Source: Bacteroidaceae bacterium
Lineage (GTDB): Bacteria > Bacteroidota > Bacteroidia > Bacteroidales > Bacteroidaceae
Assembly (NCBI GenBank): GCA_024398615.1
Contig: JAKSIU010000023.1
Coordinates: forward strand, 1 to 44,122
DNA length: 44,122 nucleotides
Direction: 5' to 3'
Shown here: positions 23,987 through 32,290 of the stretch, in pieces
How the letters are laid out: the number at the start of each line of letters is the position of its first letter
How positions within the stretch are numbered: the first letter of the stretch is position 1
Position numbers and translations under genes: made by a program
The notes under the pieces: generated by a model
What the model was told of the DNA's origin: nothing
The model's input: the letters and a program-made list of their open reading frames with translations, nothing else
Database searches by the model: none

Positions 23987-25263
23987 AATGAACTGAGTCT
24001 GACTGTTACAGCATTCTTGTGGGCATCGAGCGATTCGCCTGCCGCCATGGTCTCGATAATGGGGCCAAGGTCCTTGAGACCACTTCCGGACAGTTTCTGG
24101 AATGTTATCTTGCGCATGAAACTGTCAATGTTCACACCGCTGTATGCCGTTGCGTAACCGCTTGTGGGCAGGGTGTGGTTGGTACCCGATGCATAATCGC
24201 CGGCACTCTCGGGCGAATACGGACCCAGGAACACCGAACCTGCATTGACGACCCTGGCCGCCAGCTCGTCACAGTTGTCGGTCTGGATAATGAGATGTTC
24301 GGGAGCATACATGTTGCTGAGCTCCATTATGCTGTCTTCACCATCGAGCAGAATCAGACGGCTGTTTTCAAGAGCCGAACTTGCTATGTCACAACGCGGA
24401 AGCAGGGCAAGCTGTCTCTCAACCTCCTTCTGTACGTTTTCAATCAGCGATTCCGATGTGGTCAGCAGAATGACCTGGCTGTCGCGGCCGTGTTCGGCCT
24501 GTGACAGCAGATCGGCAGCCACGAATGCCGGATTGGCATTGGCATCGGCTATGACCAGAACCTCGCTGGGTCCGGCGGGCATGTCGATGGCTACATCCTT
24601 GAGCGATACAATCTGCTTTGCTGCAGTCACATACGGATTGCCCGGACCGAATATCTTGCTGACTTTGGGAACGCTTTCCGTACCATATGCCATGGCTGCA
24701 ATGGCTTGCGAACCGCCCAGTTTGAAGAAACGGTTCACACCGGCAACCTGTGCGGCAAACAGAATGGCCGGATTCACATGACCGTCAGGTCCGGGAGGCG
24801 TGCATAGCACAATGTCACTGCATCCGGCCGTACGTGCCGGTATGGCCAGCATGAGAACGGTAGAGAAGAGTGGGGCCGTGCCACCGGGAATGTACAGACC
24901 GACCTTGCTTATTGGAACAGCCTTCTGCGAGCATACCACTCCGGGACTTGTCTCGACCTGCACCGGCTTGGGCAGCTGTGCCTTGTGGAAAGCGGCAATG
25001 TTGTCGGCAGCACGCCTTATGGCTTGCTTCAGGTCTTCGGGGACCTTGGCTGCAGCATCGGCCAGTTCCTTGTCCTCTACGGCCAGACTGGAAAGCCTCA
25101 CATGGTCAAACTGCTCCTCAAAGTCAAGCAGAGCGGCATCGCCACCGGTCCTGACCTTGTCAAGTACCGCCTGTACGCGTTCGTACAGACCGCTCACACT
25201 CAAGGCGGGGCGCTTGACCAGATCCGGCCATTGGGAGCGTTCCGGGTATCGGACTATATTCAT
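23983..25263 (-). CDS. hisD: Histidinol dehydrogenase
   Basis: 426 aa. It oxidises histidinol to histidine with NAD. Family motifs are VGLYIPGGTAPLFSTVLMLAIPA, FGPGNPYVTAAKQIV, DMPAGPSEVLVIAD, ADLLSQAEHGRDSQ and YAPEHLIIQ with the C-terminal GDYASGTNHTLPT. Those contain the zinc-binding and base His residues. It overlaps hisG by 4 bases (ATGA) at its start and hisC at its end. Confidence 0.97.
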   Translation of the reverse strand: MNIVRYPERSQWPDLVKRPALSVSGLYERVQAVLDKVRTGGDAALLDFEEQFDHVRLSSLAVEDKELADAAAKVPEDLKQAIRRAADNIAAFHKAQLPKPVQVETSPGVVCSQKAVPISKVGLYIPGGTAPLFSTVLMLAIPARTAGCSDIVLCTPPGPDGHVNPAILFAAQVAGVNRFFKLGGSQAIAAMAYGTESVPKVSKIFGPGNPYVTAAKQIVSLKDVAIDMPAGPSEVLVIADANANPAFVAADLLSQAEHGRDSQVILLTTSESLIENVQKEVERQLALLPRCDIASSALENSRLILLDGEDSIMELSNMYAPEHLIIQTDNCDELAARVVNAGSVFLGPYSPESAGDYASGTNHTLPTSGYATAYSGVNIDSFMRKITFQKLSGSGLKDLGPIIETMAAGESLDAHKNAVTVRLSSL

Positions 25264-26111
25264 AGAATCATCTTTTCAATTGGGAGAACAAGAATTCCTT
25301 CGGCACCAAGTGACTTGAGCTTGCCTATGATTTCCCAGAAACGTTTCTCGTCCAGAACGGTGTGGAGCGAGCTCCATCCCTCCTGAGCCAGAGGCATGAC
25401 AGTGGGACTCTTTATGCCGGGAAGCACGTCAATGATTGAAGCCAGCTTGTCGTTGGGGACGTTCATCATTATGTATTTCTTGCCCTGTGCAATCCTTACG
25501 GCCTCAAAGCGGAACAGCAGTTCGTCAAGAATCTCCTTCTTTTCCTGCGTCATGGCGGGATTGCCTATGAGCAGTGCCTCGGACTTCATGACCACTTCAA
25601 CCTCCTTGAGATTGTTGCTGACCAGAGTCGATCCGGAACTGACAATGTCGAAAATGGCATCGGCCAGTCCTATGCCCGGAGCAATCTCAACCGAACCTGT
25701 AATGACATGGATCTGGGCCGATATGCCGTTCCTGTCAAGGAAATCCTTCAGGATGCCGGGATATGATGTAGCTATTTTCTTACCGTTGAACCACTGCAGA
25801 CCATTGTATTCAAGAGCCTTGGGGATGGCAAGGGAAAGACGGCAGCGGCTGAAACCCAGACGCTTCACGATAACCGCATTCTCCTTACGTTCAATAAATT
25901 CGTTCTCACCGACAATGCCTACATCGGCAACTCCGCCGGCTACAGACTGTGGTATGTCATCGTCACGCAGGAACAGCACTTCGACTGGGAAATTGCCGGC
26001 CTGGACAAGAAGTGTACGTTTTGAAACTCCAAGGCTGATGCCTGATTCCTGGAGCAGGGACATGGTCTCATCGTAGAGACGTCCCTTTGACTGTACTGCA
26101 ATTCTTAGCAT
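25260..26111 (-). CDS. hisG: ATP phosphoribosyltransferase, long form
   Basis: 283 aa, long form with a C-terminal regulatory domain (about 210-283), so probably feedback-inhibited by histidine without HisZ. Motifs: RIAVQSKGRLYDETMSLL, DIPQSVAGGVADVGIVGENE, and the PRPP loop region DAIFDIVSSGSTLVSNNLKEVE. It condenses ATP with PRPP, the first step of histidine synthesis. First gene of hisGDCB. A -7 box lies 30 bp upstream, divergent from the lytic transglycosylase promoter. Confidence 0.96.
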   Translation of the reverse strand: MLRIAVQSKGRLYDETMSLLQESGISLGVSKRTLLVQAGNFPVEVLFLRDDDIPQSVAGGVADVGIVGENEFIERKENAVIVKRLGFSRCRLSLAIPKALEYNGLQWFNGKKIATSYPGILKDFLDRNGISAQIHVITGSVEIAPGIGLADAIFDIVSSGSTLVSNNLKEVEVVMKSEALLIGNPAMTQEKKEILDELLFRFEAVRIAQGKKYIMMNVPNDKLASIIDVLPGIKSPTVMPLAQEGWSSLHTVLDEKRFWEIIGKLKSLGAEGILVLPIEKMIL

Positions 26112-26141
26112 AAATATTCAATAATTCCAACTTTTAACCTG

Positions 26142-26149
26142 CAAAAATA
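26142..26149 (-). promoter_or_regulatory. -7 box of the hisGDCB operon
   Basis: TATTTTTG on the minus strand, about 30 bp before the hisG ATG. No clear TTTG at -33. No His-rich leader peptide is visible in the short leader. Confidence 0.5.
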
Positions 26150-26186
26150 TACTTTTTGCGCAATATGGCCAAATAAATATTCGTGA

Positions 26187-26218
26187 TTTGTTCGTTATTA
26201 TAAAAAGGTGTAACTTTG
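26187..26218 (+). promoter_or_regulatory. Promoter of the lytic transglycosylase-kinase operon
   Basis: TTTG (26187-26190) and TAACTTTG (26211-26218), 20 bp apart, an excellent consensus match. Transcription would start near 26225, which favours translation from ATG 26254 over the nearly leaderless ATG at 26227. Confidence 0.75.
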
Positions 26219-26253
26219 CGGCCAGAATGGAAACGCAATACAATGGTCCCGAG

Positions 26254-26970
26254 ATGAGCCGCTCCAAGCTGGTGGTTCTTCTTTCAACCGCAATCCTTCT
26301 GGTTGTTCTTTTCACTCTGCGCAGCCGTAACCGGTTACATGAAGAACCTGTACAGGAAGTGCCGGTGCAGATTGAGAAACGTGATTTCGGACACGTGGAA
26401 CTATCGGACTTTGACAGTCTCATGCAGGCATGTCAGGACAGTACATTTGACTGGACCCTGCTTACCGCTATCGCTTTCGTCGAATCCAAACTTGATACCA
26501 CTCTGGTCTCGGAGGCCGGTGCATTCGGGCTCATGCAGCTCATGCCGTCGACCTATAAGCACATGCTTGTCAAGATGGATATTGATACCAATCTGGTCAG
26601 TAACGAACTGAATGTCAAAGCGGCAGTCAGGTACCTTCACGAACTTGACGACCTGTTCGGCTTCATCGGTCCTGAAGAAAGACTGAACTACATACTGGCT
26701 TCATATAACGGGGGCCCCGGGCATGTTTTCGATGCCATGCGTCTGGCTCGCCGTGACGGGATTGACCGCTTCAGGTGGGAAAGCCTTGCGCCTGTCCTCC
26801 AGTCCCTTTCCGATTCGGTGGTGGCTCAGGACACACTATGTCGTGCCGGCATTTTCTACGGGACCGAAACATTCGGCTACATAAACCGTGTTCAGAAAAA
26901 ATACCACGATTTCCGGCTCATGGAACTCCTGTATCAGGCCAGTGAAACATTAAACGAACACATCAAATGA
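26254..26970 (+). CDS. Membrane-anchored lytic transglycosylase (SLT, family 23)
   Basis: About 238 aa from ATG 26254. A single N-terminal membrane helix (LVVLLSTAILLVVLF) is followed by a periplasmic SLT domain: LTAIAFVESKLD with the catalytic Glu, EAGAFGLMQLMPSTY, AAVRYLHELDDLF and YILASYNGGPGHVFDA, then a TFGYINRV.KKYHDF end. It should cleave the glycan strand of peptidoglycan to 1,6-anhydro-muropeptides, MltF-like in the catalytic part only. The stop overlaps the kinase ATG as ATGA, an unusual coupling for these functions. Confidence 0.88.
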   Translation: MSRSKLVVLLSTAILLVVLFTLRSRNRLHEEPVQEVPVQIEKRDFGHVELSDFDSLMQACQDSTFDWTLLTAIAFVESKLDTTLVSEAGAFGLMQLMPSTYKHMLVKMDIDTNLVSNELNVKAAVRYLHELDDLFGFIGPEERLNYILASYNGGPGHVFDAMRLARRDGIDRFRWESLAPVLQSLSDSVVAQDTLCRAGIFYGTETFGYINRVQKKYHDFRLMELLYQASETLNEHIK

Positions 26971-28463
26971 GATATATCATCACAATAGACCAGCGGACAT
27001 CGTCATCCAAGGCATTGCTTTTTGATGAGAGCCTGAACCTGCTGGATCGCAAGAGTGCCGACATTGAGATAATCCGTCCCCGTCCCGATTGGGTAGAGGC
27101 CGATGCCGAAGCGATTTTCACCTCAACGATGGACGCCATTTCAAGACTCGAACTGCCTGAGTTTGAAGGGAACGAATTCTCGGTCTCCATCTGCAACCAG
27201 CGTGAGAGTGTGGTCCTTTGGGACAGGAATACCGGCAAGCCCGTCTATCATGCCATCCTGTGGCGCTGCCGCCGTGGTACCGAGATATGCAACGAACTGG
27301 CCGACCAGGGACAGGAACCCAGAATACGCGAAATCACAGGACTTGTAGCCGATCCGTACTTTTCGGCCAGTAAGGTCAAGTGGGTGCTGGACAACATACC
27401 CAGTGTGAGGGAACGTGCCGAGCGTGGGGATGTGCTTATGGGCACCATTGACACCTGGCTCATCTGGAAGCTGACAGGCGGCAAGGTCCATGCCACAGAC
27501 TACACCAATGCATCGCGCACCATGCTGTTCAACCTCCAGTCCCTTGAATGGGACCAGGACATGATGCGCCTGTTCAACATACCGGCCGTCATGCTGCCCG
27601 AACCACGTCCGTCAGACAGCTCATTCGGATGTACCGACCTCAGCGGCCTGCTCCCTGAGCCCGTAACCATAGCCGGAGTCATAGGCAATTCGCACGGGGC
27701 TCTGGTAGGTCAGATGTGCTTTGACAAGGGCATGGGCAAGACTACATACGGCACTGGATCGTCAGTCATGTTCAATGTAGGTGACGAACCCGTCAAGGCT
27801 CCGAACGGCATGGTCTGCTCAGTGGGCTATTCCATGTTTGACAACACGTGTTATGTACTGGAAGGCCATTCCCATTCGTCAGGAGCCGTTCTGGACTGGC
27901 TGCGTGACAATCTCCAGATAATAGGCAATGCAGACGAAACCCAGCTTATGGCGAATAGCGTACCTGACAATGGCGGTGTCTATTTCGTCCCTGCGTTCTC
28001 AGGTCTTGGCTCCCCGTGGTGGATACCCCAGGCAAAGGCAATGATTACCGGACTGACCCTTGAATCGACTCGTGCCCACGTAGTCCGTGCCGCACTGGAA
28101 TCCATTGCCTATCAGGTAAGTGATGTTGTCGAGCTGACATCGCGCGAACTGGCCGCTCCTCCCAGGGAGCTCTGCGTTGACGGCCAGTGGGCATCCAATT
28201 CGTTCCTCATGCAGTTCCAGGCCGATATCCTGGGCATCCCGGTCTGCCGCATGGACCTGCCCGAAGCATCGGGCCTTGGCTCGGCCATCCTCAACTGCTG
28301 CAATGCCGGCATCTTCACTAGCATAGACCAGATCCGTCAGAAACACGAGCCGACCCAGTCCTGCGAACCGCAAATGAAGCCAGAAGAGCGTATCCGCCTC
28401 AAGCAGGGCTGGCTGCAGAGTGTCCACACCGTAATGCTGAGCACCCCCAAGCAGTCCCAGTAG
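26967..28463 (+). CDS. Divergent glycerol kinase-like FGGY protein
   Basis: 498 aa, the full length of glycerol kinase. The glycerol-contact residues are kept: NQRES (R79, E80) and DPYFSASKVKW (Y131). ATP-site parts YGTGSS and SGLGSPWW are recognisable. Three active-site motifs differ. DQGTTSSR-type loop 1 is DQRTSSSK (Gly to Arg at 10). The catalytic-base region GDQQA/GDSHA is GNSHGAL (Asp to Asn at 241). The DGG adenosine motif is DGQW (405-408). Phosphorylation of glycerol is therefore doubtful. A regulatory role or other substrate is possible. It is coupled by ATGA overlap to the lytic transglycosylase, and no glpF or glpD is nearby. Confidence 0.75.
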   Translation: MRYIITIDQRTSSSKALLFDESLNLLDRKSADIEIIRPRPDWVEADAEAIFTSTMDAISRLELPEFEGNEFSVSICNQRESVVLWDRNTGKPVYHAILWRCRRGTEICNELADQGQEPRIREITGLVADPYFSASKVKWVLDNIPSVRERAERGDVLMGTIDTWLIWKLTGGKVHATDYTNASRTMLFNLQSLEWDQDMMRLFNIPAVMLPEPRPSDSSFGCTDLSGLLPEPVTIAGVIGNSHGALVGQMCFDKGMGKTTYGTGSSVMFNVGDEPVKAPNGMVCSVGYSMFDNTCYVLEGHSHSSGAVLDWLRDNLQIIGNADETQLMANSVPDNGGVYFVPAFSGLGSPWWIPQAKAMITGLTLESTRAHVVRAALESIAYQVSDVVELTSRELAAPPRELCVDGQWASNSFLMQFQADILGIPVCRMDLPEASGLGSAILNCCNAGIFTSIDQIRQKHEPTQSCEPQMKPEERIRLKQGWLQSVHTVMLSTPKQSQ

Positions 28464-28467
28464 TTCC

Positions 28468-28557
28468 CAGCTTCGTCCCCATTGGTTTCCGCAGCTTCGT
28501 CCCCATTGGTTTCCGCAGGTTCGGTTCCATTGGTTTCCGCAGATTCGGTCCCATTTT
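28468..28557. repeat. 24-bp tandem repeats after the kinase gene
   Basis: Four head-to-tail units starting CAGCTTCGTCCCCATTGG: 28468-28491 and 28492-28515 identical, 28516-28539 with three changes, 28540-28557 partial. It starts 4 bp after the kinase stop. The period of 24 is a multiple of 3, but no ATG-bounded gene with supporting context covers it. The rest of 28464-28879 is occupied by hairpin repeats listed separately and no gene. Confidence 0.85.
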
Positions 28558-28583
28558 TTCTTTCAGTGGTGCGATTGTAGTAG

Positions 28584-28617
28584 CAAGATGACAGAATAGG
28601 CTGTTTTTGCCATCTTG
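28584..28617. repeat. Hairpin A1 (CAAGATG type)
   Basis: CAAGATGACAGAA (28584-28596) pairs with the segment ending CATCTTG (28611-28617), with one mismatch. It is the same hairpin family as 28854-28887 and 30066-30096, which bracket the transposase gene. Confidence 0.75.
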
Positions 28618-28645
28618 TTTCATACAATTGGATGTCCTTACAATT

Positions 28646-28679
28646 GCACCCCGCTCAGAAGACCTTCTGACGGGGGTGC
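28646..28679. repeat. REP-like palindrome B1
   Basis: GCACCCCGCTCAGAAG, a short loop, then CTTCTG-ACG-GGGGTGC. CCCCGCTCAGAAG.CCTTCTGACGGGG recurs at 28784-28812. Confidence 0.8.
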
Positions 28680-28783
28680 GTAATTTCCAGCTACATGGCG
28701 TCCTTCAATGAGATGACATAAACGTGCGATTTTAACATTTCATATTGGCACTGCCATTCTGAAAAACTTATAAGGTGCGTGTT

Positions 28784-28812
28784 ACCCCGCTCAGAAGGCC
28801 TTCTGACGGGGT
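28784..28812. repeat. REP-like palindrome B2
   Basis: ACCCCGCTCAGAAGG-CCTTCTGACGGGGT, second copy of the palindrome at 28646-28679, 138 bp away in the same orientation. The CGCT/GACG asymmetry in the stem is conserved in both copies, which marks them as copies of one element rather than two chance terminators. Confidence 0.8.
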
Positions 28813-28853
28813 GTGCAGATGCTCACTCATGAGCTGTTTGCGGATTTCAAAAT

Positions 28854-28887
28854 CAAGATGACAGAAATAATTGTTTTCGTCATCTTG
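28854..28887. repeat. Hairpin A2, overlapping the transposase stop codon
   Basis: CAAGATGAC (28854-28862) pairs perfectly with GTCATCTTG (28879-28887), and AGAAA/TTTTC extends the stem. The TGA stop of the transposase (28880-28882, minus strand) is inside the right arm, so the repeat is fixed to the end of the gene. Confidence 0.85.
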
Positions 28888-29827
28888 TGAAAAACAGGCG
28901 GTAGAAGGAATCGTCTGTAGCAGCCAGGCATCGGCCTAATTGGGAAAGCGAACAATGATATCTGGAGTGGAGCATGCGGCCTGTCGCCAGCTTCTGCTGG
29001 ATATTCATCTGGTAGACTGACCGCAAATCGATTTGGGGAAGCAGCACATTGTCAATCTGGTTGCAGATGAAGATATCGCTGTAAGGTGTCTTGACGCACT
29101 TGCCGTGTTCGTTCTTCTCCAGAACCGATTCCAGATAACGGTTGGATTCAATTGATTCAAGCGAAATCAAATTATTGTCGTTCAGGCCGTTGGCAAGACT
29201 GTTCCTCCATTTCTTTGTACTGTATCGGGCCATGTCAATGATGAAATCCTGGGGCGTGCCGAACAGATTCTCCACGTGCCGGACATCAATGACCGAATCC
29301 CGTAGAATCTGCCCTTTGTCATCAAGACTGAACCCCTTTGGCAACTGCCTGTTGGACGGCATGTTAGACTGACGCAGACTGACTTTGTGACCGATGCCGG
29401 GCAATTCGTTCCCCAGACTTTTCCTGAAATACACTCTGACTGACGAATGCTTGTACTCGAACGGAGTGGTGCAGACTCCGTGATGCAGAGGGTTACGCAG
29501 AACATAAGTGATGGCGACAATGTTGTGAGTCGGATCGGGCAGCGCCACTTGGGTGTGCCCGCGGTCGCCCAACATGCCGTTCCGTAAATATTTTGCATTG
29601 AAATACCGTTGGTACGAGTTGCGGAAAAGCCGGACCAATTCTCCGGGATTGGTTGTCTGAACACAGAAATGGATGTGATTTGACATGATTGCATCGGCCA
29701 GAAGCACAGAATTGGTATCATGAACAGCAAGAGCCAGACAGTTGAAAGCCCGTCTGTAATCGTTGTCGGTCCTGAACATGACCTCTTTTTCCGATGCAAT
29801 GCAAATGTGGAAGTAATTGTCTTTCAT
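28880..29827 (-). CDS. IS200-like Y1 transposase (RAYT type)
   Basis: About 315 aa from ATG 29827 (MKDNYFHICIASEKEVMF); the longer frame to 30055 lacks family similarity. The HUH motif appears as IMSNHIHFCVQTTNPGELVRLFRNSYQRYFNAKY. ITYVLRNPLHHG gives the downstream conserved helix of the Y1 (IS200/REP-associated tyrosine transposase) domain. The remaining ~150 residues are a family-specific C-terminal part. It has no partner tnpB. Hairpin repeats of two types lie on its left and one on its right, as expected for a RAYT that handles nearby REP hairpins. Probably intact. Located between glpK-like and smpB. Confidence 0.8.
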   Translation of the reverse strand: MKDNYFHICIASEKEVMFRTDNDYRRAFNCLALAVHDTNSVLLADAIMSNHIHFCVQTTNPGELVRLFRNSYQRYFNAKYLRNGMLGDRGHTQVALPDPTHNIVAITYVLRNPLHHGVCTTPFEYKHSSVRVYFRKSLGNELPGIGHKVSLRQSNMPSNRQLPKGFSLDDKGQILRDSVIDVRHVENLFGTPQDFIIDMARYSTKKWRNSLANGLNDNNLISLESIESNRYLESVLEKNEHGKCVKTPYSDIFICNQIDNVLLPQIDLRSVYQMNIQQKLATGRMLHSRYHCSLSQLGRCLAATDDSFYRLFFTR

Positions 29828-30065
29828 GGATTCATTGAATTTTATCCTGCTCTTGCGGTCAGTGTGCCAGAACAATGCCGTAAAAGCAATGCAATTATAT
29901 GGCAATGAAACGACAAAATGGTAACGAAACCGCAAAAAATCACGTCTTGGTCGAAAAACCGTACGTGCATATGATTTTTGAATACATGTTTTGCATGACG
30001 GAAGGGTATTGTGCGGACTACCGCTCCATGGCCTGCTCCTGCGGCGCTTACCCACTTATAAGACG

Positions 30066-30096
30066 AGATGACAAAAAACCTACATTCTGTCATCTT
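30066..30096. repeat. Hairpin A3 upstream of the transposase
   Basis: AGATGACA (30066-30073) and TGTCATCT (30088-30095) share the stem sequence of A1 and A2 (CAAGATGACA). It lies 240 bp upstream of the transposase ATG, so A-type hairpins bracket the gene. The rest of 29828-30148 shows no gene. Confidence 0.75.
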
Positions 30097-30148
30097 GACA
30101 ATACGGATACCTGATTTTGGAACCGATGGCTAGGACGGTGGCTGATGG

Positions 30149-30619
30149 TCAGTGCTGGAAGGCGCGGGCCATTTCGCGCTTGTCCTCGTTTTCCTTGATA
30201 GACTGGCGCTTGTCGAATTCGTGCTTGCCTTTGGCCAGGGCTATCACCAGCTTGGCCAGACCCTTTTCGTTGATGAACAGGCGGGTGGGGACAATGGTGA
30301 AACCGGGGTTCTTGCTGTCCTGCTGCAGCTTGCGCAGCTCCTTGGCGGTCAGAAGCAGCTTGCGGTCACGCTTGGCCACATGGTTGTTGTATGAACCGTA
30401 GAAGTATTGGGCAATGTGCATGTTCTTGACCCACAGCTCGCCCGCAATGAACGTGCAGAACGAATCGGCAAGACTGGCCTTGGACTGGCGGATCGACTTG
30501 ATTTCCGTGCCGGTCAGAACCAGACCGGCCGTGTACGTGTCAATGAGCTCGTAGTCAAAACTGGCCTTCTTGTTCTTTATGTTGACGCTCTTGGCGCCGT
30601 TTCCTGTTTTTGCTGACAT
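30149..30619 (-). CDS. smpB: SsrA-binding protein SmpB
   Basis: 156 aa. It binds tmRNA for rescue of stalled ribosomes. Family motifs: [64 protein letters not shown] and the basic tail [25 protein letters not shown] that inserts into the decoding centre. Starts 21 bp after the NigD-like gene on the same strand, so probably one operon. No ssrA gene was seen in the window. Confidence 0.97.
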   Translation of the reverse strand: MSAKTGNGAKSVNIKNKKASFDYELIDTYTAGLVLTGTEIKSIRQSKASLADSFCTFIAGELWVKNMHIAQYFYGSYNNHVAKRDRKLLLTAKELRKLQQDSKNPGFTIVPTRLFINEKGLAKLVIALAKGKHEFDKRQSIKENEDKREMARAFQH

Positions 30620-30640
30620 GCCTGGAGGTAACGTGCAGGT

Positions 30641-31462
30641 TCAGAAGTCGTACTTGACCCGGATGGACTTGGACGGGTTGGCGATAGGCTGCAGATAATC
30701 AGATTCCGTATTCTTGGCGTTCTTGGCCCGGAGAGTGTCCGGGGTCATTACGGTGAACGTGAAATAGTCATTCTCCATACGGTCCATCCGTGCCAGGATG
30801 GTGTCCCTGAGCTCCTGATTGGCCGGATCGCTGCTGCGGTCGCGCAGAGACGACATGTCGTAGCACAGAAGCGACTGGGTGTAGGCCGGATTCAGACTGA
30901 CATCGCAGTCGGGAATGTAGGAATACAGCCTTGTGAACAGCGTGTCGTGCTCAAATGCAATCGGATTCAGGAAGAACTTCACGGGCTCGTGCTGTTCCGG
31001 AACGAAGTATGTCGGTGCCAGATTGACAATGTGTCCGCTGGTCCAGATGGACGGATACTCCGTGTTGTACAGGGAGAACTTGGTGAACTGGTAGTAGTAA
31101 TTCAGAGTGTCGCTGGGAGCCGTGGTCTCAAACTTGAGCGTCTCGATCTTCGACAGCTTTGACAGGGTGATTGTCGCGTTCTCCATGCTTCCCACTGCAT
31201 TGAAGTCAAGTGCAAGGAACACACGGTCGCCGGCCTTCACGCCGAATTTTGCCATATCGGCCTCACTCTTGAAATTGTCAATGATATAGGCTTCGCCGCT
31301 ATAGTCGAAGTCAATCGATGCAATGTTGCCGGTCAGACGGACCGTTCCCACACGGTAGAACTGTTCGTACATGGTTGACTGTTCCACCGGTTCGCATGAC
31401 ATCAATGTATAAGCCGATGCAATGACCGTCACCACAGCGGCAAGTATTCTGGAAGCTTTCAT
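30641..31462 (-). CDS. NigD-like lipoprotein
   Basis: About 273 aa from ATG 31462 (MKASRILAAVVTVIASAYTLMSC), lipobox LMS-C. After the signal, VGTVRLTGNIASIDFDYSGEAYIID and AGDRVFLALDF match the N-terminal OB-like NigD region; the C-terminal domain follows from about residue 130. NigD is named from a bacteriocin locus of Prevotella but most homologues have no known role. Upstream of smpB. Its -7 box TATCTTTG (31493-31500) is divergent to the next operon. Confidence 0.8.
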   Translation of the reverse strand: MKASRILAAVVTVIASAYTLMSCEPVEQSTMYEQFYRVGTVRLTGNIASIDFDYSGEAYIIDNFKSEADMAKFGVKAGDRVFLALDFNAVGSMENATITLSKLSKIETLKFETTAPSDTLNYYYQFTKFSLYNTEYPSIWTSGHIVNLAPTYFVPEQHEPVKFFLNPIAFEHDTLFTRLYSYIPDCDVSLNPAYTQSLLCYDMSSLRDRSSDPANQELRDTILARMDRMENDYFTFTVMTPDTLRAKNAKNTESDYLQPIANPSKSIRVKYDF

Positions 31463-31492
31463 ATTTCTGTTTTTTAGTGCCTTATTTTGTGG

Positions 31493-31532
31493 CAAAGATA
31501 AATGAAAAAAGCGGGGAAAAACAGTAACTTTG
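31493..31532. promoter_or_regulatory. Divergent -7 boxes: NigD-like (minus) and NifU-like (plus)
   Basis: TATCTTTG on the minus strand at 31493-31500 and TAACTTTG on the plus strand at 31525-31532 face away from each other. Their -33 regions would overlap between the two. Confidence 0.55.
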
Positions 31533-31576
31533 CCTGCTGAAACTGAAAAATCGGTTTTTTATACAATATTTCACTT

Positions 31577-32278
31577 ATGATTTACTCAAAAGAAGTAGAA
31601 AACATGTGCATCGTCCAGAAAGGACCGAAGCACGGACCCGCTCCAATACCGGAAGAGGGCAAGTGGATCAAGGCCAAGGAAATCAAGGACATTTCCGGCA
31701 TGACCCATGGAATTGGCTGGTGCGCTCCTCAGCAGGGTGCCTGCAAGTTGTCACTCAATGTCAAGAACGGTGTCATTGAAGAAGCTCTGGTTGAAACAAT
31801 CGGTTGCTCGGGCATGACCCATTCAGCAGCTATGGCTGCCGAGATCCTTCAGGGCAAGACCCTGCTCGAGGCTCTCAACACAGACCTTGTATGTGATGCC
31901 ATCAACACCGCCATGCGTGAACTCTTCCTTCAGATTGTCTACGGCCGCACACAGAGCGCTTTCTCAGAAGGCGGACTGGTAATCGGTGCAGGTCTTGAGG
32001 ATCTGGGCAAGGGCCTCCGTTCACAGGTAGGAACCATGTACGGCACCAAGGCAAAGGGTGTCCGCTACCTTGAAATGGCCGAAGGTTATGTGAACCGCAT
32101 CGCCCTTGACAAGGACGATCAGGTTTGCGGCTATGAGTTTGTCAACCTTGGCAAGTTCATGGATGAGATCAAGAAGGGAACCGATGCCAACGAGGCACTG
32201 AAGAAGGTTACATCAACCTACGGACGTTTCTCAACCGAGGCCGGTGCCGTCAAGTTCATTGACCCACGTAAAGAATAA
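31577..32278 (+). CDS. NifU/IscU-like iron-sulfur scaffold-type protein
   Basis: 233 aa. The N-terminal part holds IscU-type cysteines: IGWCAPQQGACKLSL and VETIGCSGMTHSAAMAAEILQGKTLLEAL, which correspond to a scaffold fold. C-terminal residues ~130-225 are family-specific (VGTMYGTKAKGVRYLEMAEGYVNRIAL). It is always found beside GGGtGRT proteins in anaerobes, as here. A role in metal cluster assembly is inferred, not shown. The next gene starts 12 bp downstream after a strong GGAGG site. Confidence 0.8.
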   Translation: MIYSKEVENMCIVQKGPKHGPAPIPEEGKWIKAKEIKDISGMTHGIGWCAPQQGACKLSLNVKNGVIEEALVETIGCSGMTHSAAMAAEILQGKTLLEALNTDLVCDAINTAMRELFLQIVYGRTQSAFSEGGLVIGAGLEDLGKGLRSQVGTMYGTKAKGVRYLEMAEGYVNRIALDKDDQVCGYEFVNLGKFMDEIKKGTDANEALKKVTSTYGRFSTEAGAVKFIDPRKE

Positions 32279-32290
32279 GGAGGTACTACT

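Noticed and set aside
28464-28880. CRISPR array from repeated segments
   Set aside because: The tandem 24-mers have no spacers, and the hairpin copies are few and irregularly spaced. No cas genes are present.
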